Notes under the pieces: generated by a model
What the model was told of the DNA's origin: nothing
Seen by the model: the letters and a program-made list of their open reading frames with translations, nothing else
Database searches by the model: none
Shown: piece after piece, positions 22,786 through 33,329 of the stretch
Layout of the letters: every line of letters starts with the position of its first letter
How positions within the stretch are numbered: the first letter of the stretch is position 1
Position numbers and translations under genes: made by a program
Source: Sphingomonas hylomeconis
Lineage (GTDB): Bacteria > Pseudomonadota > Alphaproteobacteria > Sphingomonadales > Sphingomonadaceae
Reading direction: 5' to 3'
Assembly: GCF_025370105.1 (NCBI RefSeq)
Contig: NZ_JANQBK010000017.1
Span: 1-64,000, forward strand
Length of the DNA: 64,000 nt

Positions 22786-25659
22786 TTGAATCGTACATTT
22801 GCCGAAGGCGCGATCATCCTGGCGCCGCGCGGTCGCGATGCGGCGATCGCACAGGCCATGCTGCAGGAAGCCGGGCTGCAGGCGATGATCGCCCCCAGCC
22901 TGGCCGCGTTCGTCGTCGCGCTGCGCAGCGGCGCGGGATTCGCGGTCGTCACGGAAGAGGCGCTGCGCGGCTCCGACCTGCGCGATCTCTCGGGCTTCGT
23001 CTCGGATCAGGCGGAATGGTCCGATCTGCCGTTCATCGTGCTGACCGAGCGCGGCGGTGGGCTGGAGCGCAATCCCGGCGCGGTGCGGCTGCTCGAGACG
23101 CTGGGCAACGTCACCTTTCTCGAACGCCCCTTCCACCCGACGACATTGCTGTCGCTCGCCCGCGCGGCGCGGCGCGCGCGGCTGCGCCAATATGAGGCGC
23201 GCACGCGGCTGGAGGACATCCATGAAGGGCAGGAGCGGCTCAAACTGGCGCTGTCGGCGGGCGGGCTGGGGGCGTGGCAGATCGACCTCACGACGATGAC
23301 GCTGCTCGCGGAGGACGATACCAAGGCGCATTTCGGGCGCCGCGCCGACGAGTTGTTCAGCTATGCCGACCTGATCGCCAGCCTGCATCCCGACGATCGC
23401 GCCGCCGTGCGCGAGGCGGCGACGCGGGCGATCGCGCAGAGCGAGGATTATGCCGTCGACTATCGCGTGATCTGGCCCGATGGCTCATTGCACTGGATCC
23501 AGACCAGCGGGCGCACCGAGGTCGATCGCAACGGCAAGGCGCTGCGGCTGGTCGGCGTGTCGCACGAGATTACCGAGCGGCAGCAGAGCGAGGCGCGGCA
23601 ACGCGCCCTGCTTACGCTCAGCGACTGGCTGCGCGAGGCCGCCACCCCGGCCGACATGTCCTATCGCGCCGCCGAAATCCTCGGTACCACCTTGGCGGTC
23701 AGCCGCGCCGGCTATGGCACGATCGATCCGGTACGCGAGACGATCACGGTCGAACGCGATTGGAACATGCCGGGGGTGACGAGCCTCGCCGGCACGCTGC
23801 AGTTTCGCGATTACGGTTCCTATATCGAGGATCTCAAGCGCGGCGACACTGCCGCCATCGCCGACGTGCGGCTCGACCATCGCACGCGCGACAACGCGGC
23901 GGCGCTCGAGGCGATCACCGCGCGCTCGTTCATCAACATGCCGGTGATCGAGAATGGCGCGTTCGTGGCGTTGCTGTATCTCAACCACGATATGCCGCGG
24001 CATTGGTCGAGCGACGATCTCGCCTTTATCCGCGACGTAGCGGATCGCACGCGGACCGCGATCGAGCGGCGCCGTGCGGAAGATGCGCTCACCACGCTGG
24101 CCGAGACGCTCGAGCGGCAGGTCGAGCAACGCACGCGTGAACGCGATCAGACGTGGCAGAATACGCAGGACCTGCTGGCGATCCTCGCGCCCGACGGCAC
24201 GTTCATCGCCGTCAATCCGGCCTGGACGCGCGTGCTCGGCTGGGCGCCGCACGAGATCGTCGGGCAGGACCATCTGGTGTTCAGCCATCCCGATGATCTC
24301 GAGAGCGGGACGGCGGCGCATGCGCAGTCGCTGCGGGGATCGCTGCGAAATTTCGAGAGCCGCGTGCGCCACCGGGATGGGTCGTATCGCTGGGTATCGT
24401 GGGTCGCGACCAGCGAGAGCGACCGCGTCTATGCCAGCGGGCGGCACATCACCGCCGAACGCGAGGCGCGGGCCGCGCTCGAACAGGCGCAGGATCAGCT
24501 GCGCCAGGCGCAGAAGATGGAGGCGGTCGGCCAGTTGACCGGCGGCTTGGCGCACGATTTCAACAATCTGCTCACCGCGATCTCGGGCAGCCTGGAACTG
24601 ATCCAGACGCGCATCCGGCAGGGCAAGGTCGAGAGCGTCGATCGCTACGTCAACATGGCACAGCAGGCGGCCAAGCGCGCCGCGGCGCTGACGCACCGGC
24701 TGCTGGCCTTCTCGCGCCGCCAGACGCTCGATCCGCGGCCGACCGCGATCAACCGGCTGATCGCCAGTCTCGACGATCTGCTGCGTCGCTCGGTCGGGCC
24801 GGGAATCGAGATCGAGATCGTCGGGGCGGGCGGGCTGTGGACCACATCGGTCGATCCCAACCAGCTCGAAAATGCGCTGCTCAATCTGTGCATCAACGCG
24901 CGCGATGCGATGCCCGAGGGCGGGCGCATCACGATCGAGACGGCCAATAAATGGCTCGACGACACCGCCGCGCGGGAACGCGATCTGCCGCCCGGCCAAT
25001 ATGTCTCACTGTGCGTGACGGACACCGGCACCGGGATGACCGCGGAGACGATCGAGCGTGCGTTCGATCCCTTCTTCACCACCAAGCCGCTGGGCGAGGG
25101 GACCGGCCTCGGCCTGTCGATGATCTATGGGTTCGTGCGGCAATCGGGGGGGCAGGTGCGGATCTATTCCGAGCTTGGGCAGGGCACCACGATGTGCCTG
25201 TATCTGCCGCGCTGCTATGACGAGGCGGAGGCCGAGCCGACAGCCGAACCCGGGATCGCGCTCGACGGGACGCCGGGCGGCAAGACGGTGCTGGTGGTGG
25301 ACGACGAGCCCGCCGTGCGCATGCTGGTGACCGATATCCTCGCCGATCTCGGCTATACCGCGCTCGAGGCGGGCGACGGCCCGGCGGGCCTCGCGATCCT
25401 CGAAAGCGATGCGCGGATCGATCTGCTGATCACCGATGTCGGCCTGCCCAAGGGGATGAACGGCCGCCAGCTTGCCGATGCCGCGCGGGTCGGCCGGCCC
25501 GATCTCACCATCCTGTTCATCACCGGCTATGCCGAGAATGCGGTGGTCGGCAACGGGCATCTCGATCCCGGCATGCATGTGCTGACCAAGCCGTTCGCGA
25601 TGGATGCCCTGGCCCGGCGAATCCGGGATCTGATCACCAGTCCGCCGGCCGCGCGGTAG
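22786..25659 (+). CDS. Hybrid sensor histidine kinase (PAS-GAF-PAS-HisKA-HATPase-REC)
   Basis: A 957-residue cytosolic kinase with no membrane span. The domains are a divergent receiver-like region (1-120), a PAS fold (140-265), a GAF domain (275-425), a second PAS (455-565), HisKA with the phospho-His in GLAHDFNNLLTAISG, an ATPase domain (NLCINARDAMP, GTGMT, GTGLGLS) and a C-terminal receiver (VLVVDDEPAVRML, with Asp in LLITDVGLP). The only usable start close to the domain is a TTG at 22786, in the same frame as the preceding gene. It follows the KaiC-like ATPase and probably works with it in sensing light, redox or stress. Confidence 0.88.
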   Translation: MNRTFAEGAIILAPRGRDAAIAQAMLQEAGLQAMIAPSLAAFVVALRSGAGFAVVTEEALRGSDLRDLSGFVSDQAEWSDLPFIVLTERGGGLERNPGAVRLLETLGNVTFLERPFHPTTLLSLARAARRARLRQYEARTRLEDIHEGQERLKLALSAGGLGAWQIDLTTMTLLAEDDTKAHFGRRADELFSYADLIASLHPDDRAAVREAATRAIAQSEDYAVDYRVIWPDGSLHWIQTSGRTEVDRNGKALRLVGVSHEITERQQSEARQRALLTLSDWLREAATPADMSYRAAEILGTTLAVSRAGYGTIDPVRETITVERDWNMPGVTSLAGTLQFRDYGSYIEDLKRGDTAAIADVRLDHRTRDNAAALEAITARSFINMPVIENGAFVALLYLNHDMPRHWSSDDLAFIRDVADRTRTAIERRRAEDALTTLAETLERQVEQRTRERDQTWQNTQDLLAILAPDGTFIAVNPAWTRVLGWAPHEIVGQDHLVFSHPDDLESGTAAHAQSLRGSLRNFESRVRHRDGSYRWVSWVATSESDRVYASGRHITAEREARAALEQAQDQLRQAQKMEAVGQLTGGLAHDFNNLLTAISGSLELIQTRIRQGKVESVDRYVNMAQQAAKRAAALTHRLLAFSRRQTLDPRPTAINRLIASLDDLLRRSVGPGIEIEIVGAGGLWTTSVDPNQLENALLNLCINARDAMPEGGRITIETANKWLDDTAARERDLPPGQYVSLCVTDTGTGMTAETIERAFDPFFTTKPLGEGTGLGLSMIYGFVRQSGGQVRIYSELGQGTTMCLYLPRCYDEAEAEPTAEPGIALDGTPGGKTVLVVDDEPAVRMLVTDILADLGYTALEAGDGPAGLAILESDARIDLLITDVGLPKGMNGRQLADAARVGRPDLTILFITGYAENAVVGNGHLDPGMHVLTKPFAMDALARRIRDLITSPPAAR

Positions 25660-25681
25660 CGCGCCCGACGCTCCGGGCGGG

Positions 25682-25978
25682 TCAGTTGCGCGTGGCAGCC
25701 TGGCCGCGGCGATGCTTGCCGCCATAATGCTGGCCAATATAGCCGCCGATCCGCGCCATCTCGCTCGCGGCGGCGCTCGCTGCGGTCTCGGTGCACGGGA
25801 ACGGTGCGCTCTCGCACTGCTTGGTGCGGCTGGCGACACGGTCGCACAATTCCTCGATATCGGCGCGGCTCAGCACGTTCTTCTCGCGCAGCAGGCACAA
25901 CAGCGTCTGCAGGATGACGAGGCTTTCGTCGCCGGCGCTGGCGTGGCTCGAGCTTGCGGGTAGGTCCAGGCTTCCCAT
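25682..25978 (-). CDS. Small hypothetical protein next to the hybrid kinase
   Basis: A 98-residue protein with GGAGAG ahead of the ATG. It has a helical centre (DESLVILQTLLCLLREKNVL, then SRADIEELCDRVASRTKQ) and a basic Gly-rich tail. The pattern 'LLREKNVLSRADIEELCDRV' is known from small proteins next to sphingomonad regulators, but no function is established to my knowledge. It converges with the hybrid kinase gene 23 nt from its stop. Confidence 0.6.
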   Translation of the reverse strand: MGSLDLPASSSHASAGDESLVILQTLLCLLREKNVLSRADIEELCDRVASRTKQCESAPFPCTETAASAAASEMARIGGYIGQHYGGKHRRGQAATRN

Positions 25979-26030
25979 CGTTTCTCTCCTATCGGGGAGA
26001 GACTATGCCTTTCCTGATCTACCGCAAGGC

Positions 26031-27482
26031 CTATTGCAGCCCGCCGCCCAGCGTCCGGTAGACCGCGATCAGGTTGCTGGCGCGCGCCAGCCGGGTGGTG
26101 ACCAGTGCCTGCTGCGCCGCATAGGCGGTGCGCTGCGCGTCGAGCGAGACGAGAAACGAATCGACCCCGGCGCGGTAGCGCGCATCGGACAGGCGCGCGG
26201 CGACCTGCGCCGATCCGGCACGCGCGGTCTGCGCCGCGACCTGTTCGTCGATCGTGCCGCGCTGCGCCAGCGCGTCGGCGACTTCGCGGAACGCGGTCTG
26301 GATCGCCTTTTCATAGGTGGCGAGCGCCACCTGTTGCGAGGCGCGGGCATAATCGAGATTGCCCTTGTTGCGCCCGGCATCGAAGATCGGCAGGCTCAGG
26401 CTAGGCCCGGCGCTGTAGGTGAAGCTCCCCCCGCCGAACAGGCCGGACAGCGCGGTGGACAGCGTCCCGAGCGTCGCGGTCAGCGAGATATTGGGGAAGA
26501 AGGCCGCGCGGGCCGCGCCGATATTGGCATTCTCGGCGATCAGCTGATGCTCGGCCTGCAGCACGTCGGGCCGGCGCAGCAGCAGCTCGGACGAGACGTT
26601 GCCGGGCAGCGCATCGAGCGTGGCATTGCCGCTCCCCAGCCCGTCGGGGAGCTGGTCGGCGGGCACGGTGGTGCCGACCAGCAGGTTGAGCGCGTTCTGG
26701 TCCTGCGCGACCTGCGTCTGCAGCGCGGCGATGTCGTTGCGCGCGGACTGGTAATTGGTGTCGGCCTGGCGCGCTTCCAGTTCGGAGGCGACGCCGATGC
26801 GGAACTGCGCGCTGGTCAGGCGGCGCGTTTCAGCGAACGCGCCAAGCGTCTGGCGCGAGAGTTTGAGCTGTTCCTGGTCGGACGCCATGGTCAGCCAGGC
26901 GGTAGCGATTTCCGCGATCAGGCTGATCCTGGTCGCGCGCTGCGCTTCTTCGGAGGCGAAATACTGTTCCTGCGCGGCGCGGCTGAGATTGCGCACGCGG
27001 CCGAACAGATCGACCTCGAACGCGGAGACGCCAAGGCCGAGCTGATAGATTTCGAGATGGCTCGATCCGCCGGTGGCAACTCCGCCGCCCGTACCGGTGC
27101 CTGCTCCCGCGCCGCCCGTGCCCTGCACGTTGTTGGTGGTCGTCGCGCCGCCGGTGGCATTGAGCGACGGCAACAGATCGGCACGCTGCACGCGGTATAG
27201 CGCGCGCGCCTGCAGCACATTGCCCGCCGCGATGCGCAGATCGCGATTGTTGGCGAGACCGGTCTCGATCGTGGTGCGCAACCGCGGGTCGGTGAAGAAA
27301 TCACGCCAGCCGATCCGCGTCAGATCGGGCGCGTCGCTGGGCGCCACGGGATAAACCCCGCCGTTGGGCAGATCGACCGGCACCGCGCCCAGCGGACGGA
27401 TATATTTCGGCGCCAGGTTGCAGCCGGCGAGCATGGTCGACAGCGCCAGCGCGGCGAGGAACGGGCGGGGCAGGCTATTCAC
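26031..27482 (-). CDS. RND efflux outer membrane channel (OprM/NodT family lipoprotein)
   Basis: A 483-residue outer membrane factor. The signal peptide ends in the lipobox LAGC (residues 18-21), so it is a lipoprotein. The TolC-like repeats follow (LARAS-type helical hairpins; NIGAARAAFFPNISLTATLG and GPSLSLPIFDAGRNKGNL are the conserved family segments). It exports drugs or metabolites together with the RND pump and adaptor upstream. GTG start, 2 nt after the pump stop. It is the last gene of a three-gene operon. Confidence 0.92.
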   Translation of the reverse strand: MNSLPRPFLAALALSTMLAGCNLAPKYIRPLGAVPVDLPNGGVYPVAPSDAPDLTRIGWRDFFTDPRLRTTIETGLANNRDLRIAAGNVLQARALYRVQRADLLPSLNATGGATTTNNVQGTGGAGAGTGTGGGVATGGSSHLEIYQLGLGVSAFEVDLFGRVRNLSRAAQEQYFASEEAQRATRISLIAEIATAWLTMASDQEQLKLSRQTLGAFAETRRLTSAQFRIGVASELEARQADTNYQSARNDIAALQTQVAQDQNALNLLVGTTVPADQLPDGLGSGNATLDALPGNVSSELLLRRPDVLQAEHQLIAENANIGAARAAFFPNISLTATLGTLSTALSGLFGGGSFTYSAGPSLSLPIFDAGRNKGNLDYARASQQVALATYEKAIQTAFREVADALAQRGTIDEQVAAQTARAGSAQVAARLSDARYRAGVDSFLVSLDAQRTAYAAQQALVTTRLARASNLIAVYRTLGGGLQ

Positions 27483-27484
27483 AA

Positions 27485-30400
27485 TCAGGCTCCCTGGATG
27501 GCGCGGGTGCCATCCGGATGGTCGTGTGCATCATCGGTCTCGGTCTTGTGACCGCCCTGGCCGAACGCCTTCAGCACGACGACGAAGAACATCGGCACGA
27601 AGAAGATTGCCAGGATCGTGGCGGACAGCATGCCGCCGACCACCGCGCGGCCGATCGCATTCTGCCCACCGGCACCGGCGCCGGTCGAGATCGCCAGCGG
27701 CATCACGCCGAAGATGAAGGCGAGGCTGGTCATCAGGATCGGGCGCAGGCGGACCTTGGCCGCCTCGATCGCCGCGTCGAACGCGTTCATCCCCTCGGCC
27801 ATGCGTTCCTCGGCGAATTCGACGATCAGGATCGCGTTCTTGGCCGACACGCCGATCGTGGTGATCAGGCCGACCTGCAGGTAGATGTCGTTGTTGAGCC
27901 CGGTCATCCAGGCGGCGAGCACCGCGCCGAGCACGCCGAGCGGCACGACCAGCAGCACCGAGATCGGCACCGACCAGCTTTCGTACAAGGCGGCGAGACA
28001 CAGGAACACGATCAGCAGCGACAGGCCGTACAGCGCCGGCGCCTGCCCGCTGGACAATTGTTCCTCATAGCTGAGCCCGGTATATTCGAGCGCGGTGCCG
28101 GGCGGCAATTTGGCGTGCAATTCCTTGAGCGCGGCCAGCGCATCGCCGCTGCTGATGCCGGGCGCGGGGGCGCCCTGGATCTGCATCGCCGCCTGGCCGT
28201 TGTAGCGCGTCAGCTGCACCGGCGCGTTGACCCATTCGAGCGTCGAGAAAGCGGTGAAGGGCGACATCTGGCCGTTCTCGCCGCGCACGAACAGCGATCC
28301 GATATCCTCGGGCTTGAGGCGATAGGGCGCATCGGCCTGGATATAGACGCGCTTGACGCGCCCGCGATCGATGAAGTCGTTGACGTACGCGCCGCCCCAG
28401 GCGGTGGCGATGGTCGAATTGATCGAGCTGATGTCGATGCCGAGCGCGCGTGCCTTGTCCTGATCGATATCCACCTTGAGCTGCGGTGCATCGTCGAGGC
28501 TGACCGGGCGGATCTGCGCGAGGCGCTTGTCCTGCGCGGCGAGCCCGAGCAGCATGTTGCGCGCGGCGAGCAGCTTGTCGTGCCCGAGGCCGGTCTCGTC
28601 GACCAGCTGCACGTCAAAGCCGGTGGCGTTGCCCAGTTCCTGCACGGCGGGCGGGACGAGCGCGAACACCGTGCCATCGCGATATTGCGAGAACGGCCCC
28701 ATCGCGCGGGCGGCGATCGCCTGCGCCTTGTTGTCGGCGCCCGAGCGCTCTTCCCAGTCCTTCAGGCTGACAAAGGCGAGGCCGGCATTCTGGCCCTGCC
28801 CGGCAAAGCTGAAGCCGTTGATCGTAAACACCGATTTCACATTGGCCTTTTCGGCATTCAGGAAATGGTTGCGGACGAGATCCAGCCCCTTGTCGGTGCG
28901 CGCGGTGGTCGCGCCCGACGGGCCCTGGACCAGCGCGATGATCGACCCCTGATCCTCGTCGGGCAGGAAGCCCGAGGGCAGGCGGAAGAACACGAACACC
29001 ATGCCGGCGACGATCAGCAGATAGACCAGTATCGATCGCTTCCAGCCGCCTGCCGTGCGGCGCACGCCGCTTTCGTACTTCTTCTGCCCGCGATCGAACT
29101 TGTCGTTGAACCAGCGGAAGAAGCGCGCGAGCGGGCCATTGCCTTCCGCCTTGTCGGGATTGTGCGGCTTCAGGATCGTCGCGCACAAGGCCGGCGTCAG
29201 CACCAAAGCGACGATCACCGACAGCACCATCGCTGAGACGATCGTGATCGAGAACTGGCGATAGATCACGCCGGTCGAGCCGCCGAAAAAGGCCATCGGC
29301 AGGAACACTGCGGACAGCACCATGCCGATGCCGATCAGCGCGCCACTGATCTCGTCCATCGATTTGCGCGCGGCTTCCTTCGGGCTGAGATGCTCGGTCT
29401 GGATCAGTCGCTCGACATTCTCGACCACGACGATCGCGTCGTCGACCAGCAGACCGATCGCCAGCACCATGCCGAACAGCGTCAGCGTGTTGATCGAGAA
29501 GCCGGCCAGCGCCATCACCGCGAACGTGCCGAGCAGCACCACCGGCACTGCGATCGTCGGGATCAGCGTGGCGCGGAAATTCTGCAGGAACAGGAACATG
29601 ACGAGGAAGACGAGCACCACCGCCTCGATCAGCGTCTCGATCACCTGCTTGACCGACAGGCGCACGAACGGCGTCGAATCGTATGGATAGGCGATCTTCA
29701 CATCGGCCGGGAAGGTCTTGGCGATCTCCTCGACGCGCGCCTTGACGGCGTCGACGGTGGCCAGCGCATTGGCATTGGGCGCGAGCTTGATGCCGATGCC
29801 CGAGGCGGGCTGGCCGTTGAAGCGCGGATCGAAGCCGTAATTTTCGGCCCCGAGCTCGACGCGCGCGACATCCGACAGACGCACCACCGCGCCGCCGACA
29901 TTGGTCTTCAGGCGGATCGCGCCGAACTGTTCCGGCGTCTGCAGGCGCGACTGGACCGAGACGGTGGCGTTGAGCATCTGCTCTTTGGGCGCAGGCTGCG
30001 CGCCGATCTGGCCGGCGGAAACCTGCGCGTTCTGCGCGGTCACCGCGGCGGTCACGTCGGCCATGGTCAGCTGCACCGCGTTCAGCTTGAGCGGATCGAC
30101 CCAGATGCGCATGGCGTATTGCGCGCCGAACACCTGCGTATCGCCGACGCCGGGCACCCGGCTCAGCGGATCGGCGACGCGCGCCGCGACGATGTCCGAC
30201 AGGTCGTTGGCGTCATGCGTGCCGTCGGCCGAATAGACGCCGACGATGAGCAGGAAATTGGCCGAGGATTTGGCGACGCGCAGGCCCTGCTGCTGCACTT
30301 CCTGCGGCAGCAGCGGCGTTGCCGCCTGCAGCTTGTTCTGCACCTGGACCTGCGCGATATCGGGATCGGTGCCCTGCTCGAACGTCAGCGTGATCGTCAC

Positions 30401-30661
30401 GCTGCCGGCCGAGGAGGAGGAAGACGAGAAGTAACGAAGGTTGTCGATTCCCTTCATCTGCTGCTCGATGATCTGCGTGGTGGTGTTTTCGAGCGTCTGC
30501 GCATCCGCGCCGGGATAGGTCGCGCTGATCGTCACGCCGGGCGGCGCGATCGTCGGGAACTGCGCGATCGGCAGCGAACGGATGGCGATCGCGCCGGCCA
30601 GCATCAGCGCGATCGCGATGACCCAGGCAAAGATCGGCCGGTCGATGAAAAAGCGGGACAT
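27485..30661 (-). CDS. RND multidrug efflux pump (AcrB/MexB, HAE1 family)
   Basis: A 1,058-residue inner membrane transporter of the HAE1 family. The N-terminus [20 protein letters not shown], the proton-relay pair in [16 protein letters not shown] (TM4) and the TM10 Lys in [16 protein letters not shown] are all present. Two large periplasmic loops form the drug-binding porter and docking domains. It works as a trimer with the adaptor and OMF encoded on either side. Full length; nothing unusual seen. Confidence 0.95.
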   Translation of the reverse strand: MSRFFIDRPIFAWVIAIALMLAGAIAIRSLPIAQFPTIAPPGVTISATYPGADAQTLENTTTQIIEQQMKGIDNLRYFSSSSSSAGSVTITLTFEQGTDPDIAQVQVQNKLQAATPLLPQEVQQQGLRVAKSSANFLLIVGVYSADGTHDANDLSDIVAARVADPLSRVPGVGDTQVFGAQYAMRIWVDPLKLNAVQLTMADVTAAVTAQNAQVSAGQIGAQPAPKEQMLNATVSVQSRLQTPEQFGAIRLKTNVGGAVVRLSDVARVELGAENYGFDPRFNGQPASGIGIKLAPNANALATVDAVKARVEEIAKTFPADVKIAYPYDSTPFVRLSVKQVIETLIEAVVLVFLVMFLFLQNFRATLIPTIAVPVVLLGTFAVMALAGFSINTLTLFGMVLAIGLLVDDAIVVVENVERLIQTEHLSPKEAARKSMDEISGALIGIGMVLSAVFLPMAFFGGSTGVIYRQFSITIVSAMVLSVIVALVLTPALCATILKPHNPDKAEGNGPLARFFRWFNDKFDRGQKKYESGVRRTAGGWKRSILVYLLIVAGMVFVFFRLPSGFLPDEDQGSIIALVQGPSGATTARTDKGLDLVRNHFLNAEKANVKSVFTINGFSFAGQGQNAGLAFVSLKDWEERSGADNKAQAIAARAMGPFSQYRDGTVFALVPPAVQELGNATGFDVQLVDETGLGHDKLLAARNMLLGLAAQDKRLAQIRPVSLDDAPQLKVDIDQDKARALGIDISSINSTIATAWGGAYVNDFIDRGRVKRVYIQADAPYRLKPEDIGSLFVRGENGQMSPFTAFSTLEWVNAPVQLTRYNGQAAMQIQGAPAPGISSGDALAALKELHAKLPPGTALEYTGLSYEEQLSSGQAPALYGLSLLIVFLCLAALYESWSVPISVLLVVPLGVLGAVLAAWMTGLNNDIYLQVGLITTIGVSAKNAILIVEFAEERMAEGMNAFDAAIEAAKVRLRPILMTSLAFIFGVMPLAISTGAGAGGQNAIGRAVVGGMLSATILAIFFVPMFFVVVLKAFGQGGHKTETDDAHDHPDGTRAIQGA

Positions 30662-30667
30662 GGCTGG

Positions 30668-31843
30668 TTACTTCGCCGCGGCCGGCGCGGCGGCGGGGGC
30701 GGCCGGTTTGGCGTTGGGGTTCCAGGCGACGGCCTTCACCGCCATGCCGGGGCGCAGCATCGAGGCACCCTCGACGATCACCTTGTCGCCCGGGTTGAGC
30801 CCTGCCGTAACCAGCCAGTTGGCGCCCACGGTGCGCGGCGCGGTCAGCACGCGCAGCGCGATCTTGCCGTCCTTGCCCACGACCTGCACGGTCGGCTTGC
30901 CCTTCTCGTCGCGGCTGACCGCGCGGATCGGCACCAGGATGGCGTCGGATTCGGTGCCCTCGACCAATTCGGCGCGGACATACATGCCCGGCAGCAACAG
31001 GCCGCGCGGGTTGGGGAAGCTGGCGCGGATCGTCTGCGTGCCGGTCGCCGGATCGACGCTGACATCGGTGAACTGCAGCGTGCCCTCGATCGGATAGGTG
31101 CTGCCGTCCTCGAGCTTCAGGCGCACGCGTGCCGCCTGGCCGCCGCGCGACAGATCGCCCGACATGATGCGCTGGCGCAGCCGCAGCACGTCCGCGCTGG
31201 CCTGGGTCACGTCGACGAAGATGGGGTCGAGCCGCTGGATCGTGGTCAGCGCGGTGGTCTGCCCGGCCGTGACCAGCGCGCCGGTGGTGGCGACCGACAG
31301 GCCGATCCGCCCCGAGATCGGCGCGGTGATCGTCGTGCGCGCGAGATCGAGCTGCGCGGTCTTCAGCGCGGCCTGCTGCGCGGCGACGTCGGCGGTCGCC
31401 TGCTGCGCGCTGGTGATCGCATTCTCATAGTCCTGCTTGGCGATCGCGTTGATCTTGACCAGTTCGCCATAGCGGCGCTGCAGCCCGGCGCTGGAGGCGA
31501 TCGCGGCGCGCGCGCGCGCCAGCGCGGCGCGCGCACTGGCGACCTGCGCGACATAAGGCTGCGGGTCGATGCGGTAGAGCGGCTGGCCGCGGCGCACCTG
31601 ATCGCCTTCCTGGAACAGTCGCGCGAGAATCAGCCCGTTGACCTGCGGGCGCACTTCGGACGTTTCGAACGCGGTGGTGCGGCCCGGCAATTCGCTGCTC
31701 AGCGTTACCGCCTGGCGCTGCACCGTGATCACGCTCACTTCGGGCGGGCCCGCCGGCTGTTGCTGCTGGCCGGCATCCTTGGCCCCGCCGCACGCCGCCA
31801 ACAGAGGCAACAGCGCGACCGCGGCGAATTTGACAAAAGACAT
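30668..31843 (-). CDS. RND efflux periplasmic adaptor (AcrA/MexA family)
   Basis: A 391-residue lipoprotein adaptor: MSFVKFAAVALLPLLAACGG has a lipobox ending at Cys18. It contains the hybrid-motif sequences of the MFP family (LPGRTTAFETSEVRPQVNGL, then RIDPQPYVAQVASARA and ITAPISGRIGLS). The ATG at 31843 is preferred over one 13 codons upstream because it starts the signal peptide. It is first in the operon and is read away from the TetR gene, with the operator at 31867-31886 between them. Confidence 0.92.
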   Translation of the reverse strand: MSFVKFAAVALLPLLAACGGAKDAGQQQQPAGPPEVSVITVQRQAVTLSSELPGRTTAFETSEVRPQVNGLILARLFQEGDQVRRGQPLYRIDPQPYVAQVASARAALARARAAIASSAGLQRRYGELVKINAIAKQDYENAITSAQQATADVAAQQAALKTAQLDLARTTITAPISGRIGLSVATTGALVTAGQTTALTTIQRLDPIFVDVTQASADVLRLRQRIMSGDLSRGGQAARVRLKLEDGSTYPIEGTLQFTDVSVDPATGTQTIRASFPNPRGLLLPGMYVRAELVEGTESDAILVPIRAVSRDEKGKPTVQVVGKDGKIALRVLTAPRTVGANWLVTAGLNPGDKVIVEGASMLRPGMAVKAVAWNPNAKPAAPAAAPAAAK

Positions 31844-31866
31844 GCAATACTCGCAGGAGATGATAT

Positions 31867-31886
31867 GTGAGTGATCGTTCACTCAC
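31867..31886. promoter_or_regulatory. Palindromic TetR-type operator between efflux operon and regulator
   Basis: GTGAGTGA-TCGT-TCACTCAC, arms of 8 bp that match perfectly. It lies 24 nt upstream of the adaptor start and 37 nt upstream of the TetR gene. This spacing fits repression of both divergent promoters by the adjacent TetR protein, the common arrangement for efflux operons. Confidence 0.78.
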
Positions 31887-31922
31887 GTGTGCCGCTAGTG
31901 CGAAGGTAGGGGGTAGTCAAGC

Positions 31923-32564
31923 TTGATCCACGATAAGGACGACCTAATCGAGGTTACCGTCGCTGCCGGGGGCAGCGCGGGCTCGCGCATGGATGTGCGG
32001 CGCGGCAAGATCATTGCTGCGGCGCGCCATTTGTTTGCCGAAAATGGCTTCCACAACACCGGTATCGCACAGATTTCCAAGCTGTCCGGCGTGCTCGTCG
32101 GCCAGATCTACCGCGACTTCGCCAATAAGGAGGAGATCGTCGCCGAGATCGTCGAGCGCGATCTCCAACCGTATCTGTCTGACGAGCGGCTCGACCGGGC
32201 GGTGGAGGCCGGCGACGCGCAGGGAGTGCGCGCATGGATCGCCTATTTCATCGCCGGCGACGATACGCACGATTCACGGCTGGTCGCCGAGATCATCGCC
32301 GAATCGACGCGCAACGACCGTATCGCCGCGATCTTCCGCTCGGTGCAGGTGCGGTTGCAGCGCACGATCGTCGCCGCGCTCGAGATGCTCGCGCCGCAGC
32401 CGGAAAAGGCGCGCCGCCGCGCGATCCTGGCCGATGTGATCCTCACCATGTCAGGCGGCATCTTCCAGCGGCGCATGGCGCAGAGCGGTCCGATCGCCCC
32501 CGATCTGATCGCCGCGCTGACCGGCGCGATCTACCGCGAGATCGATCTGTTGCGGCAGAGCTGA
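31923..32564 (+). CDS. TetR-family repressor of the efflux operon
   Basis: A 213-residue regulator, or 191 residues if the ATG at 31989 is used. The TTG at 31923 is preferred because AGGGGG lies 9 nt upstream, whereas the ATG has no Shine-Dalgarno. The TetR helix-turn-helix is GKIIAAARHLFAENGFHNTG, then IAQISKLSGVLVGQIYRDFANK. The C-terminal domain (residues 75-210) would bind an efflux substrate. It is divergent from the RND operon. Repression of that operon through 31867-31886 is an inference. Confidence 0.85.
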   Translation: MIHDKDDLIEVTVAAGGSAGSRMDVRRGKIIAAARHLFAENGFHNTGIAQISKLSGVLVGQIYRDFANKEEIVAEIVERDLQPYLSDERLDRAVEAGDAQGVRAWIAYFIAGDDTHDSRLVAEIIAESTRNDRIAAIFRSVQVRLQRTIVAALEMLAPQPEKARRRAILADVILTMSGGIFQRRMAQSGPIAPDLIAALTGAIYREIDLLRQS

Positions 32565-32697
32565 ACGGCGAGGGGCTACGCGCCGTCGCGCGAGCACCGG
32601 TGCCCGGTCGCGGATACGCAGCTATCGGCGGATGGCGGATCGCTGGTGACGATGCCGGCGGCGCCGCGCATCGCCGCGCCGACCGCGCCGTCGCCGC

Positions 32698-33096
32698 TCA
32701 GTCGCGCAGCCGGCTGGAGCGGCACCCCGAACTGGAGCATTCGCGCAGGCGATCGTTGAGCCAGTTGGTGCGGTCGATCGTCATGCGTTTGGCGCAGACC
32801 AGGTCGATCTTGATATTCTCGTCGTCGGTGCGGTTGCACGCGCCGTCGCGCTCGCGGATCCAGGCGCGCTGCGATCGCAGCACCGCCGTGCGATCGGCCG
32901 GCCCGAGCTTGGCGCGCAGCTTGGCATAGGCCGTATTCAGCTCGCTATCGGCCTGCATGTACACCTTGCGCTCGCAATAGACGTTGTCGAAATCGCTGGT
33001 CGGATTGTCGCAGCTCGACCGCTGCGCCGGCGCCATGGGCAGCGCACCGGCCGGCAGCGATAGGCACAGGGCGGTGAGAATCGCGATGGCGCGCAT
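32698..33096 (-). CDS. LprI-like (DUF1311) secreted protein
   Basis: A 132-residue protein with an N-terminal signal peptide (MRAIAILTALCLSLPAGALP) and the LprI/DUF1311 core: CDNPTSDFDNVYCERKVYMQ, then DSELNTAYAKLRAKL and LRSQRAWIRERDGAC. Family members are periplasmic, and the mycobacterial LprI inhibits lysozyme; here the activity is unproven. Several Cys residues suggest disulfides. It converges with the TetR gene, which ends 133 nt away; nothing else was seen in that gap. Confidence 0.8.
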   Translation of the reverse strand: MRAIAILTALCLSLPAGALPMAPAQRSSCDNPTSDFDNVYCERKVYMQADSELNTAYAKLRAKLGPADRTAVLRSQRAWIRERDGACNRTDDENIKIDLVCAKRMTIDRTNWLNDRLRECSSSGCRSSRLRD

Positions 33097-33329
33097 GACA
33101 TGGTCCTTGAATAGTGACGATCGACGGCGATCGCATTCCTAATTCGGCATTGGCGGTGATGAGGCAAGCGCGTTTGTGTCGCCGGATGGCACGATCAGTT
33201 GTGATCTCCGGTCAGAAGATGCTCTGCCGCACGGCAATAGGCATAATTGCTGCCCCGCGCACATCGTTTGCCAGCCCGCCTTAATCTGATAGTCGTTCCG
33301 CACCGCCGGACAAAAACAAGGGTGAATGC

